From Euryarchaeota archaeon UBA40 (GTDB taxonomy: Archaea > Thermoplasmatota > Poseidoniia > Poseidoniales > Thalassarchaeaceae), in assembly GCA_002506875.1 (NCBI GenBank), contig DAYJ01000032.1:1-7622 (forward strand): a DNA stretch of 7,622 nt, given 5' to 3'. Below are positions 5,951 through 7,622 of the stretch, in pieces. The notes below the pieces were generated by a model that searched no databases, had not been told where the DNA came from, and saw only the letters and a program-made list of their open reading frames with translations. How positions within the stretch are numbered: position 1 is the first letter of the stretch; every line of letters starts with the position of its first letter. Both the position numbers and the translations under genes were made by a program.

Positions 5951-5957
5951 TTACTCG
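5944..5957. terminator. Small hairpin spanning both convergent stop codons
   Basis: CGAGT and ACTCG pair around the loop GATT. The stem-loop contains the TGA of the PGF-CTERM gene (5948-5950) and the TAA of the GtrA gene (5951-5953, minus strand). It is only 5 bp with no T tract on either side, so a terminator role is weak. Confidence 0.25.
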
Positions 5958-6400
5958 CTCTCATTTACGTCGTCACTCGGCGGGAACGCAATGAAGCGTA
6001 GCGCAAGGAATGCGATGACTCCTACTAATGCCGTGTTAATGTACCACGAACCATACTCAACAAGAACTGGATTGAGATCGCCACTATCCCATACTTCAGC
6101 AATGAAATGATGGAAATAACTTGCAATGGTAATCGATGCCCCGTAGATGATTAGAGTCAGCGTTAGGCTGCGTGCGTACGGACTCGAAGATTGGAAAGTT
6201 ACCCTGCGATGAAGATAATGCGCAACGATGCAACTCATACCCTCAGAAAGCCAGAATGCGAAGCCTAGAGTATAGGCTGGCCATGGATCAAGAAAGACGA
6301 AAATCTCGTACAGAATGAGGCATACGAGGACATTGAATGCACCCACAACAGCAAATCGTGTCATCTCACGGAATAGACGACTCAAGGAATAATCGAGCAT
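5951..6400 (-). CDS. GtrA-like family membrane protein
   Basis: A 149-residue protein with four membrane helices (about 14-37, 41-62, 77-100, 114-137), the size and layout of the GtrA/DPMS family. These proteins are thought to move or present polyprenyl-phosphate-linked sugars across the membrane for glycosylation of surface polymers. Family marks: R-F-A-V-V-G-A-F-N-V at the start of helix 1 (15-24), H-Y-L-H-R-R-V-T-F after helix 2 (61-69), and the matching N-T-A-L-V-G-V ... L-R-F-I-A-F in helix 4. The tail is acidic. It starts at ATG 6400, 4 nt after the stop of the upstream coiled-coil gene, so the two are probably translated from one message. No glycosyltransferase is next to it in the window. 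Confidence 0.88.
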   Translation of the reverse strand: MLDYSLSRLFREMTRFAVVGAFNVLVCLILYEIFVFLDPWPAYTLGFAFWLSEGMSCIVAHYLHRRVTFQSSSPYARSLTLTLIIYGASITIASYFHHFIAEVWDSGDLNPVLVEYGSWYINTALVGVIAFLALRFIAFPPSDDVNESE

Positions 6401-6404
6401 CTAT

Positions 6405-6977
6405 TCACCAATCTGTGCCGTCCCATGGGTCGAGTTCAGGGGCGGGCTCAACCGCTAGGGTCTTCACTTCTTCCGCGTGAGGCAAGGAATCCTTCGGCAT
6501 CTCAATGGCAATGGGTCCAAGTTCAGGGAGAATGAATTCTTCTTCAACCTCTGGAAGGGATTCCAACATAGCTTCGATCTGCGGAATATCTGCATCATCT
6601 GGCATCTCAATCGGTAGGTTCTCCTCTGATTCAGTCACCACACGTGTATCTGAATCTGCTATTGAGTGTGATAACTCGGTGTTTACTCCAAGTTGACCAA
6701 ACGCTGCAGATACCGTAGATGTTGCAACGGGTTCGGGTCCTTTCCTACGACGTAACTGAATCTCAAGAGCGGCTTGACGTGCTTCTTCTTCACGGAGTTT
6801 CATCTCCTCAATCTCAAAAGCAAGACGAACATCATGCTCCTTCTTCCGGCGATCCATCTCTTCCTTGGCCGCTGCACTTGGACGATCCCATAACCTCCAG
6901 AAATAGTAGAAGATAGGAACAAGAATGAGAGATATTAGCGCCGCGACGCCCACCCACTGTCTTGGAGTGAGTGCCAT
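6405..6977 (-). CDS. Membrane-anchored coiled-coil protein with acidic tail, unknown
   Basis: A 190-residue protein of no family I recognise. One membrane helix at about 8-28 (ending in Y-Y-F-W-R-L-W) is followed by a charged helix or coiled coil at 34-79 rich in Glu, Arg and Lys. A loose linker leads to an acidic, Pro-containing tail at 115-190 that repeats I-E-M-P (123-126 and 158-161) and ends D-P-W-D-G-T-D-W. Positive residues directly after the helix suggest the long part is cytoplasmic. ATG 6977 is preferred because it puts the membrane helix at the N-terminus and has A-G-G-A-G-A 13 nt upstream. The frame also extends to a TTG at 7031 that overlaps the nnrD stop, which would add 18 residues. 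It sits between nnrD and the GtrA gene in an apparent operon. A membrane scaffold or adaptor role is only a guess. Confidence 0.82.
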   Translation of the reverse strand: MALTPRQWVGVAALISLILVPIFYYFWRLWDRPSAAAKEEMDRRKKEHDVRLAFEIEEMKLREEEARQAALEIQLRRRKGPEPVATSTVSAAFGQLGVNTELSHSIADSDTRVVTESEENLPIEMPDDADIPQIEAMLESLPEVEEEFILPELGPIAIEMPKDSLPHAEEVKTLAVEPAPELDPWDGTDW

Positions 6978-7027
6978 GGCCAAAGGACGGTCTCCTATCA
7001 CAAAAAGGGAGAGGAATAGATGACGAA

Positions 7028-7622
7028 TCAAATCCAGTTCGCTAGAGTAGAAGCGATATGTGGAGGGACATCGCTTGCAACGAGGCCGGGGCCACGCTCT
7101 AGAGCGGTTGCATTACCTGCCTCACGGAGAAGAGCTGAGGCAAGGCGTGCAGCAGGCCAAGGAGCCATTCCTTGAGCTAGAAGTCCCCCACAGATACCGG
7201 CCAGAAGATCTCCAGTTCCACCAACTGCCATTCTCGGGTTCCCACCCGTCCCCAATGCACCGCGACTCTGAGGTCCAAACAGGCGATCTACGGGCCCAGT
7301 AAGAAGAACAACACGCGCTTCAGGATCATCTGCTTGATCGAGTTCGTTACGAATGGCTGCAGGTTCGGGTCCAATCCATTCCTCTGACTCACGTGAGTGA
7401 GGTGTGATGATTCCAACCATGCCCGCAGGCCATCGGCCCTTGGGTAGTACAGAAATTGCATCTGCGTCAATTACAACTGGAACCGATTCTTCAACTGCCA
7501 TCTCAATCAAGCGTTCGACTGCTTTCGATACTTCTTCTCCTCGACCGAGACCTGGCCCGATAACCATCGCTTGCACACCACGCCCTGAAAGAACTCGGCC
7601 AAGCAAATGCTCAACAGAATCG
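7028..7622 (-). CDS. nnrD: ADP/ATP-dependent NAD(P)HX dehydratase, C-terminal part (5' partial)
   Basis: Repairs hydrated NAD(P)H by nucleotide-dependent dehydration of the S form; cytoplasmic, ribokinase-like fold. The frame runs off the right edge, leaving 197 visible residues; the TTG at 7606 is internal. Motifs counted from the first visible residue: G-P-G-L-G (22-26), V-V-I-D-A-D-A-I (49-56), T-P-H-S-R-E (73-78) and G-N-P-R-M-A-V-G-G-T-G-D (127-138), with the key Asp138, then the A-R-L-A and A-S-D-V elements near the end. Two positions depart from the family pattern: Arg in place of Gly in T-P-H-x-G-E, and L-T-G where L-K-G is usual (107-109). Whether an epimerase (NnrE) domain is fused upstream, as in many prokaryotes, cannot be seen. 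It is the first visible gene of a three-gene minus-strand run. Confidence 0.92.
   Translation of the reverse strand, partial: DSVEHLLGRVLSGRGVQAMVIGPGLGRGEEVSKAVERLIEMAVEESVPVVIDADAISVLPKGRWPAGMVGIITPHSRESEEWIGPEPAAIRNELDQADDPEARVVLLTGPVDRLFGPQSRGALGTGGNPRMAVGGTGDLLAGICGGLLAQGMAPWPAARLASALLREAGNATALERGPGLVASDVPPHIASTLANWI

Noticed and set aside
5782..5964. Minus-strand frame rich in Ser/Pro opposite the PGF-CTERM tail
   Set aside because: Its composition simply mirrors the Gly/Ala/Glu-rich tail on the plus strand.
6978..7031. TTG start of the coiled-coil membrane protein overlapping the nnrD stop
   Set aside because: It would put 18 residues before a good ATG that has a purine-rich AGGAGA upstream and leaves the membrane helix at the N-terminus. 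It is kept only as an alternative.
1..7622. CRISPR array, insertion sequence or integration boundary
   Set aside because: No regularly spaced repeats, transposase-like frame, terminal inverted repeats or duplicated tRNA end were seen.

Overview
The window looks like euryarchaeal genomic DNA. A marine Thermoplasmatota of the Poseidoniales (Marine Group II) type is my best guess. Three things support an archaeon: a tRNA-Tyr with the archaeal C1-G72/A73 end and an intron at 37/38 in a bulge-helix-bulge-like fold, a secreted protein ending in a PGF-CTERM tail (the archaeosortase sorting signal), and an FtsZ without the bacterial C-terminal peptide. The lineage is inferred from this mix and not proven.

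Region 1 (1-1556, + strand) is the unusual part. It holds the end of a Gln/Met-rich coiled-coil protein (1-446). Next is a 353-residue protein (495-1556) made of a zinc ribbon, three Tudor/SH3-like beta modules (two of them a 54-codon tandem duplication) and a calmodulin-like EF-hand pair with one intact Ca2+ loop. The two neighbours share a short motif, D-S-A-x-x-G-D-I-H, placed at the C-terminus of the first and just after the zinc ribbon of the second. This suggests they belong to one family or system. Its function is unknown to me.

Region 2 (1560-3733, - strand) holds, in transcription order, tRNA-Tyr, an old-yellow-enzyme flavin oxidoreductase, and a roughly seven-helix membrane protein of unknown function. 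They are closely spaced (32 and 27 nt) and could be co-transcribed. The membrane protein converges on the Tudor/EF-hand gene with only 3 bp between the stops.

Region 3 (3734-5950, + strand) holds ftsZ, diverging from the tRNA, followed 44 nt later by a secreted six-cysteine PGF-CTERM protein with a strong Shine-Dalgarno. A perfect 7-bp inverted repeat that buries a GGAGG sequence lies immediately before the first ATG of ftsZ.

Region 4 (5951-7622, - strand) is an apparent operon. It runs from the 3' part of an NAD(P)HX dehydratase (nnrD-like, cut by the window edge) through a membrane-anchored coiled-coil/acidic protein to a GtrA-family membrane protein. The last gene ends exactly where the PGF-CTERM gene ends, with no bases between the two stop codons.

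No CRISPR array, insertion sequence, rRNA or long non-coding stretch was seen. The longest gap between genes is 3734-3887, between the tRNA and ftsZ.
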